Of a DNA stretch of 64,000 nt, positions 51,834 through 59,463 are shown in pieces. Source of the DNA: Thermoleophilia bacterium (lineage in GTDB: Bacteria; Actinomycetota; Thermoleophilia; Gaiellales; Gaiellaceae). The first letter of the stretch is position 1. Each line of letters starts with the position of its first letter. Where the stretch lies: contig JADLFG010000049.1 of the NCBI GenBank assembly GCA_020845695.1, forward strand, positions 1-64,000. Reading direction: 5' to 3'. A program made the position numbers and the translations under genes. The notes under the pieces are model-generated. The model searched no databases and was not told the DNA's origin. It worked only from the letters and a program-made list of their open reading frames with translations.

Positions 51834-52769
51834 GTGTCGCTCGTCGCCGTCGGGTCGGTCGCGTTCGACTCCGTCGAGACGCCGTTCGGGGCGCGCGAGC
51901 GGATGCTCGGCGGCTCGGCGGTACACTTCGCGCTCGCGGCGAGCTTCTTCACCGAGGTCAGGGTCGTCGGCGTCGTCGGGGACGACTTCGGCGCGGGCGA
52001 GCTGGCCGTGCTCGAGCGGCGGGGGATCCTGACCGGTGATCTCGAGCGGGTCGAGGGCGGGCGGACGTTCTTCTGGCGGGGCCGCTACGGCTACGACCTG
52101 AGCACGGCGCACACGCTCGAGACGCAGCTGAACGTGTTCGGGGACTTCCGCCCGCGGCTGTCTTCGGAGTCCCGGGCGGCCCGGGTGCTCTTCCTCGGCA
52201 ACATCCAGCCCGACCTGCAACGGGAGGTGCGGGCCCAGTGCGGGGCGGCCATGTTCTGCGCGCTCGACTCGATGAACCTCTGGATCGACGTCGCGCGCGA
52301 CTCGCTGCTCGAGGCGATCGGGAGCGTCGACTGCGTGATCCTGAACGACGCCGAGGCGCGGATGCTGACCGGCGAGGCGAGCCTCACGCGGGCGGCCCGC
52401 GCGATCCGCGAGCTCGGCCCCCGGCTCGTCGTCGCCAAGCAGGGCGAGTACGGGGCCGCGCTCTACTCCACCGACGGGTTCTTCGCGCTGCCCGGGTACC
52501 CGCTCGAGACGGTCGTCGACCCGACCGGCGCCGGCGACTCGTTCGCCGGCGGCTTCCTCGGCTACCTGGCCGCCCACGCGGGCGAGCCGCTCACCGACGC
52601 GCTGTTTCGCCGCGCGCTCGCCTACGGGACGGTGCTCGCGTCGTTCAACGTGGAGGAGTTCGGCACCGGGCGGGTGCAGCGCCTCGAGCCGGCGGAGATC
52701 GAGGCGCGCTACGGCGAGCTGCGCCGCATGACCCAGTTCGACGCCGTCCCGTTCACGCGCTCGCCGTAG
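51834..52769 (+). CDS. PfkB-family carbohydrate kinase
   Basis: 311 aa from GTG 51834. G-S-V-A-F-D and L-G-G-S-A-V-H-F-A-L-A-A open the PfkB fold. V-V-D-P-T-G-A-G-D-S-F-A-G-G-F is the catalytic signature with the general base Asp, and I-L-N-D-A-E-A-R-M-L is the usual inner strand. The substrate (sugar, nucleoside or other) is not identifiable. It ends the left-to-right operon and converges with the cupin gene. Confidence 0.9.
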   Translation: MSLVAVGSVAFDSVETPFGARERMLGGSAVHFALAASFFTEVRVVGVVGDDFGAGELAVLERRGILTGDLERVEGGRTFFWRGRYGYDLSTAHTLETQLNVFGDFRPRLSSESRAARVLFLGNIQPDLQREVRAQCGAAMFCALDSMNLWIDVARDSLLEAIGSVDCVILNDAEARMLTGEASLTRAARAIRELGPRLVVAKQGEYGAALYSTDGFFALPGYPLETVVDPTGAGDSFAGGFLGYLAAHAGEPLTDALFRRALAYGTVLASFNVEEFGTGRVQRLEPAEIEARYGELRRMTQFDAVPFTRSP

Positions 52770-52776
52770 CGGCGGG

Positions 52777-53166
52777 TCAGCGCGCCACGTGGCCGGCGCC
52801 GCCCTCCGGGCCGAGCACGAGGTCGCGCTCGGGGTCGGGGACGTGGTCACGCGGCACCGGCGCCAGCGCCTCGAAGAACGTGACGCCGCCGGGCGAGTGG
52901 AGCTCGTGCTCGAGGCCGCGGTTGACGACGACGGTGTCGCCGGCCGCGAGCGTGCGCCACTCGCCCTCGATTGCCATCTCGACCGAGCCGTCGAGGATCA
53001 CCATCACCTGCTCGGTGTGCTCGTGCGCGTGCAGCGGCACGCGCTTGCCGGGCCCGTACGTTACCCGGCAGAGCAGCACCTGCTCGCCGCCGATCGCGTG
53101 CAGGCGGACGCCGTCGACGAACTCGTGGGCCTCGACGCCGTTCCAGCTGCGAAACGGCGAGCTCAG
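52777..53166 (-). CDS. Small cupin-domain protein, probably started at CTG
   Basis: 129 aa. The cupin motif 1 is visible as G-P-G-K-R-V-P-L-H-A-H-E-H-T-E-Q-V-M-V-I-L-D-G-S, and motif 2 as L-A-A-G-D-T-V-V-V-N-R-G-L-E-H-E-L-H, so a metal site with His/Glu ligands is likely. No ATG, GTG or TTG start suits it; CTG at 53166-53164 overlaps the stop of the molybdenum-subunit gene (CTGA), matching the NTGA coupling used by its neighbours. It is the last gene of the molybdenum hydroxylase operon and may be a regulatory or accessory protein. Confidence 0.7.
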   Translation of the reverse strand: MSSPFRSWNGVEAHEFVDGVRLHAIGGEQVLLCRVTYGPGKRVPLHAHEHTEQVMVILDGSVEMAIEGEWRTLAAGDTVVVNRGLEHELHSPGGVTFFEALAPVPRDHVPDPERDLVLGPEGGAGHVAR

Positions 53167-54266
53167 GCGGGCACCTCGAACGGGATCCCGGAAGCGACGG
53201 TGTTCACGGACAGCGCCTCGTCGAAGACGTAGCGCTTGCCGTCGCGACGCGGCCCCCCGCCGCCGGCGGCCCGCTCGTCGAGCGCCCGCAGCACCCGCTC
53301 GGGCGTGATCGGCGTCTCGGTGATCCAGACCCCGACCGCGTCGTGGATCGCCGCGACCATGGCCGGGCCGATCCCGTTCGAGGCCATCTCGCCGACGCCT
53401 TTGGCGCCGAACGGCCCGTCCGCGTCCGGGTTCTCGAGCAGCACGGTCTCGACCTCCGGCAGGTTCTCGATCGAGGCGGAGAGGTAGGAGCCGAACTCCG
53501 AGCCGCGGTGCTCGACCGACGGGTAGTAGGGGTAGGAGGCCTCGAGCAGCCCGAAGCCGAGCCCCATGATGCCGCCGCCCTCGAGCTGGCCCTCGACGAA
53601 GAGCGGGTTGATCGCCCGGCCGACGTCGTAGACCTGGATCAGCCTCGTCACGGTCACCGCGCCGGTCTCGTCGTCGACCTCGACGTCGGCGACGCAGGCG
53701 CCGTAGGAGATGCCCGCGTGCGGGTTGCGGTCGGTGCGTCCGGTCTCCGGGTCGACCGCCGCGTACGGCTTCAGATAGGCGCCGGTGCCGGTGATCAGCT
53801 CGCCGAACTGCCAGGTCGCGGCGGCGGCGACGTCGGGGACGCCGACGCGCTTGTCGGTCGCGCCCTTGACGAACACCTCGCCCTCGTCGATGTCGAGGTC
53901 GGCGGCGTCCACCTCGAGCAGCCTGGAGGCGATGTCGAGCACGCGCTCGCGCGCCCGCTCGGCCGCGACGCGCGCGGCGTTGCCGCCCATGAACGTGGCG
54001 CGGGAGGCGAAGCTGCCGGTGCAGAGGGGGGAGGTGTCGGTGTTCGAGTTGTCGAACGTGACCCAGTCGGTGGGGACGCCGAGCACCTCGGCGACGATCT
54101 GGGTCTGGATCGTTTTGGCGCCCTGACCGAGATCGACCGTGCCGGAGAGCACGTCGACCCGCCCGTCCGGCTTCAGCTTCACCCAGCACTGGCTGGGGTC
54201 GCCGCCCTGGTTCATCCCGGTCGGGTACTCGATCGCGGCGATGCCGCGTCCGCGCTTTCTGGCCAT
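53163..54266 (-). CDS. Xanthine dehydrogenase-family molybdopterin subunit, C-terminal half
   Basis: 367 aa from ATG 54266, overlapping the upstream gene as TGATG. It begins with G-I-A-A-I-E-Y-P-T-G-M-N-Q and D-V-L-S-G-T-V-D-L-G-Q-G. T-D-T-S-P-L-C-T-G-S-F-A-S-R follows. The catalytic Glu motif G-A-K-G-V-G-E-M-A is near residue 300. The rest follows the second half of molybdenum hydroxylase large subunits, which are normally one chain of about 750-800 aa. Together with the 461-aa gene upstream it reconstitutes the whole, so the large subunit seems naturally split. Confidence 0.85.
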   Translation of the reverse strand: MARKRGRGIAAIEYPTGMNQGGDPSQCWVKLKPDGRVDVLSGTVDLGQGAKTIQTQIVAEVLGVPTDWVTFDNSNTDTSPLCTGSFASRATFMGGNAARVAAERARERVLDIASRLLEVDAADLDIDEGEVFVKGATDKRVGVPDVAAAATWQFGELITGTGAYLKPYAAVDPETGRTDRNPHAGISYGACVADVEVDDETGAVTVTRLIQVYDVGRAINPLFVEGQLEGGGIMGLGFGLLEASYPYYPSVEHRGSEFGSYLSASIENLPEVETVLLENPDADGPFGAKGVGEMASNGIGPAMVAAIHDAVGVWITETPITPERVLRALDERAAGGGGPRRDGKRYVFDEALSVNTVASGIPFEVPA

Positions 54267-55651
54267 CAGGACTCCTTCGCGTCGAGGTCGCCGAGCTGCC
54301 CTTCGAGCCACTCGGGGAGGAGGTCGCCGGAGCGCGGGTCGCGCGTCATCGTCCGGTAGGCGGCCGCGAGCTCGATGCCCGCCGCCTCGGCCGCGGCCTG
54401 GATCACCGGCACGGACGAGGGGTCACGCAGCGTGACCCAGTTCGGCGTCGTGTCGCCGATCCGGCTCGCGTTCCGGAGCCGGACCTCGTACGGGTCGAGT
54501 CCGAGCACGTCGGCGATCCGGCTCATCTGCGTCTCGATCGACCAGGAGACGGAGGTGACGCCGTAGCCGCGCATCGCGCTCGTCGGCGCCCGGTTCGTGA
54601 ACACGACGTAGCCGTCGAAGTGGATGTTCGGGATCGCGTAGGAGCCGGCGATGTGGAACGAGTGCTTCGTGACGCCGTAGGGCGAGAAGCGCGCGTACGC
54701 GCCCGAGTCGTGCAGCGTCAGCATCTTGCGGCCGAGGATCCAGCCGTCGCTCGTGACCGCGTCGGCGATCTCGATGTGCCACGGCGCCCGCGTCGCGGTG
54801 CAGAGGAACTCCTCCTCCCGGGTGAAGCGGATCTTCACGGGCCTGCCCGTCTTCTGGGCGAGCAGGGCGACCACGGGCTCCGTCCACGACTCGACCTTGC
54901 CGCCGAAGCCGCCGCCGACGGTACCGGCGACGAACCGCAGCCGGTTCAGCGGCACACCGAGGTGCCCCGCCACGATCCCCATCGTGAAGTAGACGCCCTG
55001 CGTGCAGGAGTGGATCGTCAGGCGCCCGTTGGGCTCGGGCACGCAGGCCGCGACCTGCGGCTCGACCGGCATCTGCTCGATCGCGTTCGGCCGGTAGACG
55101 CCCTGGACGATCGCGTCGGCCCGCGCGAAGGCGGCGTCGATGTCGCCCTTGCGGATCTTGCGGTGATCGGGGGGCGTGTCGGGGCCGCCGAAGTGCGGGT
55201 ACCAGTTGCCCCAGTGGTGGGCCTTCGGCGCGTCAGACTCGAACGCGAGGCGGACGTCGAAGAGCGCCGGGCGCTCCTCGAAGGCGACCTCGATCGCCGC
55301 GACGCCCGCGAGCGCCGCCTCCTCGCTCTCGGCTGCGACGACCGCGATCGGCTGTCCCTTCCAGCGGACCTCGCCCTCGGCAAGCAGCGGCTCGTCGGCG
55401 GGAACCCCGAGACCCTCGAGGTGGCCGAGCACGTTCTTGGGGACGTCCGCGTGGGTGATGATCGCGCGCACGCCGGGGACGGCGAGCGCGGGTGCCACGT
55501 CGAGCTTCGTGATCGCCGCGTGGTGGTGGGGCGAGCGCAGCACCTTCGCCCAGAGCAGCCCGGGGATGCGCCAGTCGTCGACGAACGTGGTCTGGCCGGT
55601 AACGTGGCCGATGCCGTCGACCTTCTCGACTCTCGCCCCGACGGCCTTCAT
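54266..55651 (-). CDS. Xanthine dehydrogenase-family molybdopterin subunit, N-terminal half
   Basis: 461 aa from ATG 55651, overlapping the 2Fe-2S gene (ATGA). V-D-G-I-G-H-V-T-G-Q-T-T-F-V-D-D and S-P-H-H-H-A-A-I-T start the family. V-G-G-G-F-G-G-K-V-E-S and T-S-A-M-R-G-Y-G-V are the molybdopterin and substrate-side motifs. There is no A-Y-R-C-S-F-R loop, so it is not a form I CO dehydrogenase. It stops where the C-terminal half starts, and both frames are clean, so I read it as a true split gene, not a frameshift. Confidence 0.85.
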   Translation of the reverse strand: MKAVGARVEKVDGIGHVTGQTTFVDDWRIPGLLWAKVLRSPHHHAAITKLDVAPALAVPGVRAIITHADVPKNVLGHLEGLGVPADEPLLAEGEVRWKGQPIAVVAAESEEAALAGVAAIEVAFEERPALFDVRLAFESDAPKAHHWGNWYPHFGGPDTPPDHRKIRKGDIDAAFARADAIVQGVYRPNAIEQMPVEPQVAACVPEPNGRLTIHSCTQGVYFTMGIVAGHLGVPLNRLRFVAGTVGGGFGGKVESWTEPVVALLAQKTGRPVKIRFTREEEFLCTATRAPWHIEIADAVTSDGWILGRKMLTLHDSGAYARFSPYGVTKHSFHIAGSYAIPNIHFDGYVVFTNRAPTSAMRGYGVTSVSWSIETQMSRIADVLGLDPYEVRLRNASRIGDTTPNWVTLRDPSSVPVIQAAAEAAGIELAAAYRTMTRDPRSGDLLPEWLEGQLGDLDAKES

Positions 55652-56103
55652 CGCGCACCTCCCGCGGCCGCCTCGACCGCCTCGACGATCTTGACGTAGC
55701 CCGTGCAGCGGCAGATGTGGCCGGCAAGCGCGCGCTCGATGTCCTTGCGGCCCGGCTGCGGCAGCCGCTTCAGGAGCGCGACCGTGGCCACGATCATGCC
55801 GGGCGTGCAGAAGCCGCACTGGGCGGCGTGGTGCGTGTGGAACGCCTCCTGCACCGGGTGGAGGCGATGGGCGTCGCCGATCCCCTCGACCGTCGTCACC
55901 TCGGCGCCGTCGACGGCGCCGAGCGGCAGCAGGCACGAGCGGCGCGGCTCACCGTCGACGAGGACGGTGCAGGCGCCGCAGCCGCCCGACTGGCAGCCGG
56001 CCTTCGGGCTCGTGACGCCGAGCTCCTCGCGGAGCACGTGCAGGAGCGGCGTCAGCGGGCCGCTCTCGAGCACGTGCTCGACACCGTTCACGTTCAGCTT
56101 CAT
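55648..56103 (-). CDS. [2Fe-2S] subunit of the molybdenum hydroxylase
   Basis: 151 aa from ATG 56103. The plant-ferredoxin-like domain has C-Q-S-G-G-C-G-A-C-T-V-L, and the second cluster domain has C-G-F-C-T-P-G-M and C-R-C-T-G-Y. All eight Cys are present. It carries electrons between the Mo centre and the FAD subunit. It overlaps the Mo subunit by 4 bases and lies 42 bases after the FAD gene. Confidence 0.93.
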   Translation of the reverse strand: MKLNVNGVEHVLESGPLTPLLHVLREELGVTSPKAGCQSGGCGACTVLVDGEPRRSCLLPLGAVDGAEVTTVEGIGDAHRLHPVQEAFHTHHAAQCGFCTPGMIVATVALLKRLPQPGRKDIERALAGHICRCTGYVKIVEAVEAAAGGAR

Positions 56104-56145
56104 CGGGCAGCTCTCCCTTCGGGGCGAAGCGTGGCGCTCGTCATC

Positions 56146-56928
56146 TCAGCTGCCGAGGCTGTCGAGGGCCTGTTGGACGAGGCCGGGCAGAACGCGCCGG
56201 CGATACCAGGCGGACGCGAGCGCGTCGTCGGCGGGCTCGACGTCGTCGAGCGCCTTCGCCGCCGCGTCCGGCGTGGACGCGCCGGCCGCGAGCGCAGCCT
56301 CGACGGACGGGCAGCGCCGGCCGACCGGGCCACCGCCCGTGACCGCGACGCGCGTCTCGCCGCCCTCGCGCACGGCCGCGACCGCAAGGATCGTGTAATG
56401 GTGCGCGTGCGGACGCCACGCGGCCGTGTAAGCGGCGCTGCGCGGCACGTCGTCGTAGCTGACGTCGAGCACGAGCCTGCCGGCGCCGCCGGCAAGGAAG
56501 TCCCCGAGCGGCTCGACGCGCTCGCCGCCGGCGCCGGTCGAGCGAACGCGGGCGCCGAGCGCGAGCAGCGGCGCCTGCAGATCTCCGCGCGGCGTCTCGC
56601 CGGCGGTCGAGCAGAGGTTGCCACCGACCGTCGCCTGGCCGCGGATCTCGCCGTCGCCGACGTGCGCGGCCGCGGCGGCGAGCGGCTCGTCGCCGCCCGC
56701 GAGCGCGGCGATCGGGGTCGCGGCGCCGATCGTGACCGTCCCGCCGGCGCGCTCGACCCGGTCGAGGCCGCTGCGGGCGAGCAGGAGCACCCGCTCCGGC
56801 TTCAGGCGCCCGTGGGTGAGGTCGGGCACGGCGATCGTGCCGCCCGCGACGACCGTCACCCCGGAGCCGTCGCCGAACGCTGCTGCGGCCTCTGTCGGCG
56901 ACGTGGGGAGGAGGACCTCGGAAGCCAT
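56146..56928 (-). CDS. FAD-binding subunit of the molybdenum hydroxylase
   Basis: 260 aa from ATG 56928. V-V-A-G-G-T and the A-T-V-G-G-N-L-C-S-T motif bind FAD, and the tail S-A-W-Y-R-R-R-V-L-P matches CoxM/XdhB proteins. It is the first gene of the order FAD, 2Fe-2S, Mo-N, Mo-C, cupin, and passes electrons to an acceptor. It is preceded by a GGTTAACC palindrome and promoter-like AT-rich DNA. Confidence 0.9.
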   Translation of the reverse strand: MASEVLLPTSPTEAAAAFGDGSGVTVVAGGTIAVPDLTHGRLKPERVLLLARSGLDRVERAGGTVTIGAATPIAALAGGDEPLAAAAAHVGDGEIRGQATVGGNLCSTAGETPRGDLQAPLLALGARVRSTGAGGERVEPLGDFLAGGAGRLVLDVSYDDVPRSAAYTAAWRPHAHHYTILAVAAVREGGETRVAVTGGGPVGRRCPSVEAALAAGASTPDAAAKALDDVEPADDALASAWYRRRVLPGLVQQALDSLGS

Positions 56929-56951
56929 CGACTGGTTCCTCTCGTTCGGGT

Positions 56952-56985
56952 GGTTAACCGATTACGCGGGCGATTCTAACCCGCG
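56952..56985 (-). promoter_or_regulatory. Promoter region of the molybdenum hydroxylase operon with a GGTTAACC palindrome
   Basis: GGTTAACC (56952-56959) is a perfect 8-base palindrome in the 47-base gap before the FAD gene; TAATCG, read on the minus strand, overlaps its upstream edge. CGCGGG (56965-56970) and CCCGCG (56980-56985) around the stop codon of the preceding gene could form a terminator hairpin. Confidence 0.4.
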
Positions 56986-58313
56986 GGCGGAGCAGCCGGA
57001 GCGAGCGGCTCCAGCGCGGCCGCCACGCCCTCCGCGCCGTCGCCGAAGCGCTCGGCCACGGCCGCGTGCAGCGCCTCGACGGGCAGCGCCCCGGTCTCGC
57101 CCACCCAGGCGGCGACGGCCGCGAGCGCGGCGAGCTTCGCCCCGGGGCCGGAGCGCAGGGGCAGCCGCACGGGCTCGACCGGCAGCGCGGGCAGCTCGAT
57201 GCCGTCGTCCGCGACGACGACGGTGGCCCCGGTCGCGCGCGCGAGGACGCCGGTGCGGGCGAGCTCGGCGGCACCGTCGGCGGAGGCGACGAGGATCGCG
57301 TCCGGCCGCTCGATCCCGGTGTAGAGGATCGGCTCGGGGCTCAGGATCAGCTCCGAGACGGAGAAGCCGGTTCCCTGGGTGACCGGGTTGTCGTTCTTCT
57401 GCGTCGCGTGGAGCCCGCAGAGGAGCGCCGCGCGAGCGAGCAGCGTCGCCGCGGTCTGGACGCGCTCCCCGGCGGTGCCGGCGAGCACGATGCCGAGCGG
57501 GCTCCGGGCGGCGTGCTCGAACGGCGCTCCCGGGATGGCGACCGGTGTCGTCGGCGCGCTGTCCGGTCGGTCGTGCCGCTCGTGCCGGGCGGCGGCGAAC
57601 GTCGGCCTCGGCTCGTCGCGCAGCACGCCGAGCTCGTAGCCGCCCGCCTCCGCCACCTCCCGCAGCCGCGCGCCCGTGAGCGGGTTCCAGCGGGTCGCGT
57701 AGGCGGTGCAGAGCTCGAGCACCTCGACGACGGCGAAGCCGGGGTGGGCGATCGCCCGCTCGATCAGCCCGGGCAGCTCCCGGTCGCCGGTGACCGTCCG
57801 GGCGACGAACGGGGCGCGGCTTCCGAGCAGCACGCGGGCGAGGTCGAGCGGCGGCACCGCGTTGCCCGCCCGCGTCGTCGAGGTGACGAAGTCGAGCGGG
57901 GAGAAGGCCGAGCTCTGGCCGCCCGTCATCCCGAACAGGAAGTTGTTGTGTACGACCACGGTCACGTCGGGGTTGAGGAGCGCGCCGCCGACGAGGTGGT
58001 TGATGCCGATCATGGCGCCGCCGTCGCCGACGAGCACGATCGGCTTCAGCCGGCCCTCGCCGAGCACGGAGTCGGCCAGGGCGAGCCCGGTCGCGAACGC
58101 GGTCGAGCGCCCGTGCGTCGTGTGCACCGTGTGCGGCGCGCCGATCCGGGAGTCGGCGAGGCCGACGCAGCCGATGTCGGTCACGATCGCGACGTCGGCC
58201 GGGTCGAGGCGAAGGACCGTGAGCGCCTCGTCGAGCGCGCGCAGGACGAGCGGGTGGCCGCAGCCCCTGCAGTAGGGGCCGGCGCCGGGGAGGATCCAGG
58301 GCTTGCCGGTCAC
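56976..58313 (-). CDS. 2-oxoacid:ferredoxin oxidoreductase, fused beta and gamma subunits
   Basis: 445 aa from GTG 58313, overlapping the alpha gene as GTGA. The beta (thiamine diphosphate) part has Y-C-R-G-C-G-H, D-I-G-C-V-G-L-A-D and G-D-G-G-A-M-I-G-I-N with N-N-F-L-F-G-M-T-G-G-Q. After an Arg/Pro-rich linker at about 240-265 comes a gamma-type domain (V-L-A-G-T-A-G-E-R-V-Q-T-A-A, then D-N-P-V-T-Q-G-T-G-F-S-V-S-E). In most organisms gamma is a separate chain or fused to alpha. It should decarboxylate a 2-oxoacid to an acyl-CoA, reducing ferredoxin. Confidence 0.88.
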   Translation of the reverse strand: MTGKPWILPGAGPYCRGCGHPLVLRALDEALTVLRLDPADVAIVTDIGCVGLADSRIGAPHTVHTTHGRSTAFATGLALADSVLGEGRLKPIVLVGDGGAMIGINHLVGGALLNPDVTVVVHNNFLFGMTGGQSSAFSPLDFVTSTTRAGNAVPPLDLARVLLGSRAPFVARTVTGDRELPGLIERAIAHPGFAVVEVLELCTAYATRWNPLTGARLREVAEAGGYELGVLRDEPRPTFAAARHERHDRPDSAPTTPVAIPGAPFEHAARSPLGIVLAGTAGERVQTAATLLARAALLCGLHATQKNDNPVTQGTGFSVSELILSPEPILYTGIERPDAILVASADGAAELARTGVLARATGATVVVADDGIELPALPVEPVRLPLRSGPGAKLAALAAVAAWVGETGALPVEALHAAVAERFGDGAEGVAAALEPLAPAAPPAG

Positions 58314-59434
58314 GCCGCCTCCGCGAGTGCCGCCTCGATCCTGGCCGGCGGAATCATGCCGCCGAGCCCCGTCACGCGCGTCAGCGGCCGCCCTCCGAGG
58401 TGCGGCTCGAGTACGCCGGCGTAGAGCCCGGTCAGGTTCTCCTCGACGACCAGCACGCGCGAGCAGCCCGCGAGTGCCGGCTCGAGTACGGCCAGCGGGA
58501 CGGGGAAGAGGGTTTCGAGCCCGAGGAACGAGACGCGGTGGCCGCGCGCGCGGGCGCGCCGGCACGCCTCGAGTGCCGCGCGGGCGGAGACGCCGTAGCT
58601 GACGACGAGCGTGTCGGCCCCCGGGACGGGCTCCGCCTGCGCGCAAGCCATCTCCGCCGCGTGGGCGTCGATCTTGCGCTGCAGGCTCGAGAGGATCTCG
58701 ACGACCTCCGGAGAGCTCTTCGACAGCCTGCCCTCCGTGTCGTGCGCGGAGCCGGTCACGACCACCTTGACGGGCCCGCCGACGGGCGCGAAGTCGGGCG
58801 GCTCCTCCGGGCAGGGCCGGCGGTAGGGCGCGAAGCGGGACGTTCCCGGTGAGACCGGGCGGCGGGCTGGCGGCGGCGGGTCGTCGCCGAGAGCGGCCAC
58901 GTCGACCGTCTCGAGCGTCATCCCGATCTCCTTATCGGAGAGCAGGACAACCGGCGTGCGCAGCCGTTCCGACCACTCGAAGGCGGCGCGGGCGAGGCGG
59001 TAGCACGCGGCGGCCCCGGCGGGGGCGAAGACGGGGATCGTGACGCCGCCCGAGACGCAGTGCGCGGCGAGCAGGACGTCGCCCTGGGCGCCCTGGGTGG
59101 CGCCGCCCGTCGAGGGCCCGAGCCGCTGAACCAGGCAGACGACGAGCGGCGTCTCGGTCATGACCGCGTACTGGATCGTCTCGATCATCAGGCAGAAGCC
59201 GGGGCCGGAGGTGGCTGTCATCGCCCGGTGCCCGCCGAGCGAGGCGCCGACGCAAGCCGCGGCGGCGGAGATCTCGTCGGGCGCTGCGATCGCGACTCCG
59301 CCGCGGCGGGGGAGCTCCGCCACCATTGTCCGGTAGATCTCGCTCGACGGCGTGATCGGGTAGCCGGCGAAGAAGCGACAGCCCGCGGAGAGCGCCCCGA
59401 GCGCCGTGAGCCGGTTGCCGGAGACGAGCTCCAC
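58310..59434 (-). CDS. 2-oxoacid:ferredoxin oxidoreductase, alpha subunit
   Basis: 374 aa from GTG 59434, with TAGACT ending 7 bases upstream (minus strand). Y-P-I-T-P-S-S-E-I-Y-R is the canonical alpha motif, followed by A-T-S-G-P-G-F and Q-R-L-G-P-S-T-G. There is no N-terminal gamma domain, in line with its presence on the beta chain. It holds part of the substrate and CoA site. Substrate specificity (pyruvate, 2-oxoglutarate or branched-chain) cannot be fixed. Confidence 0.9.
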   Translation of the reverse strand: MELVSGNRLTALGALSAGCRFFAGYPITPSSEIYRTMVAELPRRGGVAIAAPDEISAAAACVGASLGGHRAMTATSGPGFCLMIETIQYAVMTETPLVVCLVQRLGPSTGGATQGAQGDVLLAAHCVSGGVTIPVFAPAGAAACYRLARAAFEWSERLRTPVVLLSDKEIGMTLETVDVAALGDDPPPPARRPVSPGTSRFAPYRRPCPEEPPDFAPVGGPVKVVVTGSAHDTEGRLSKSSPEVVEILSSLQRKIDAHAAEMACAQAEPVPGADTLVVSYGVSARAALEACRRARARGHRVSFLGLETLFPVPLAVLEPALAGCSRVLVVEENLTGLYAGVLEPHLGGRPLTRVTGLGGMIPPARIEAALAEAA

Positions 59435-59463
59435 GGCCGCGAGTCTACGCTCGCCGGGTCGTC

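Noticed and set aside
53163..55651. Split molybdenum subunit as a simple frameshift
   Set aside because: The first chain ends with a normal stop overlapping a normal ATG (TGATG), and both frames read cleanly, unlike the frameshifted genes elsewhere in the window.
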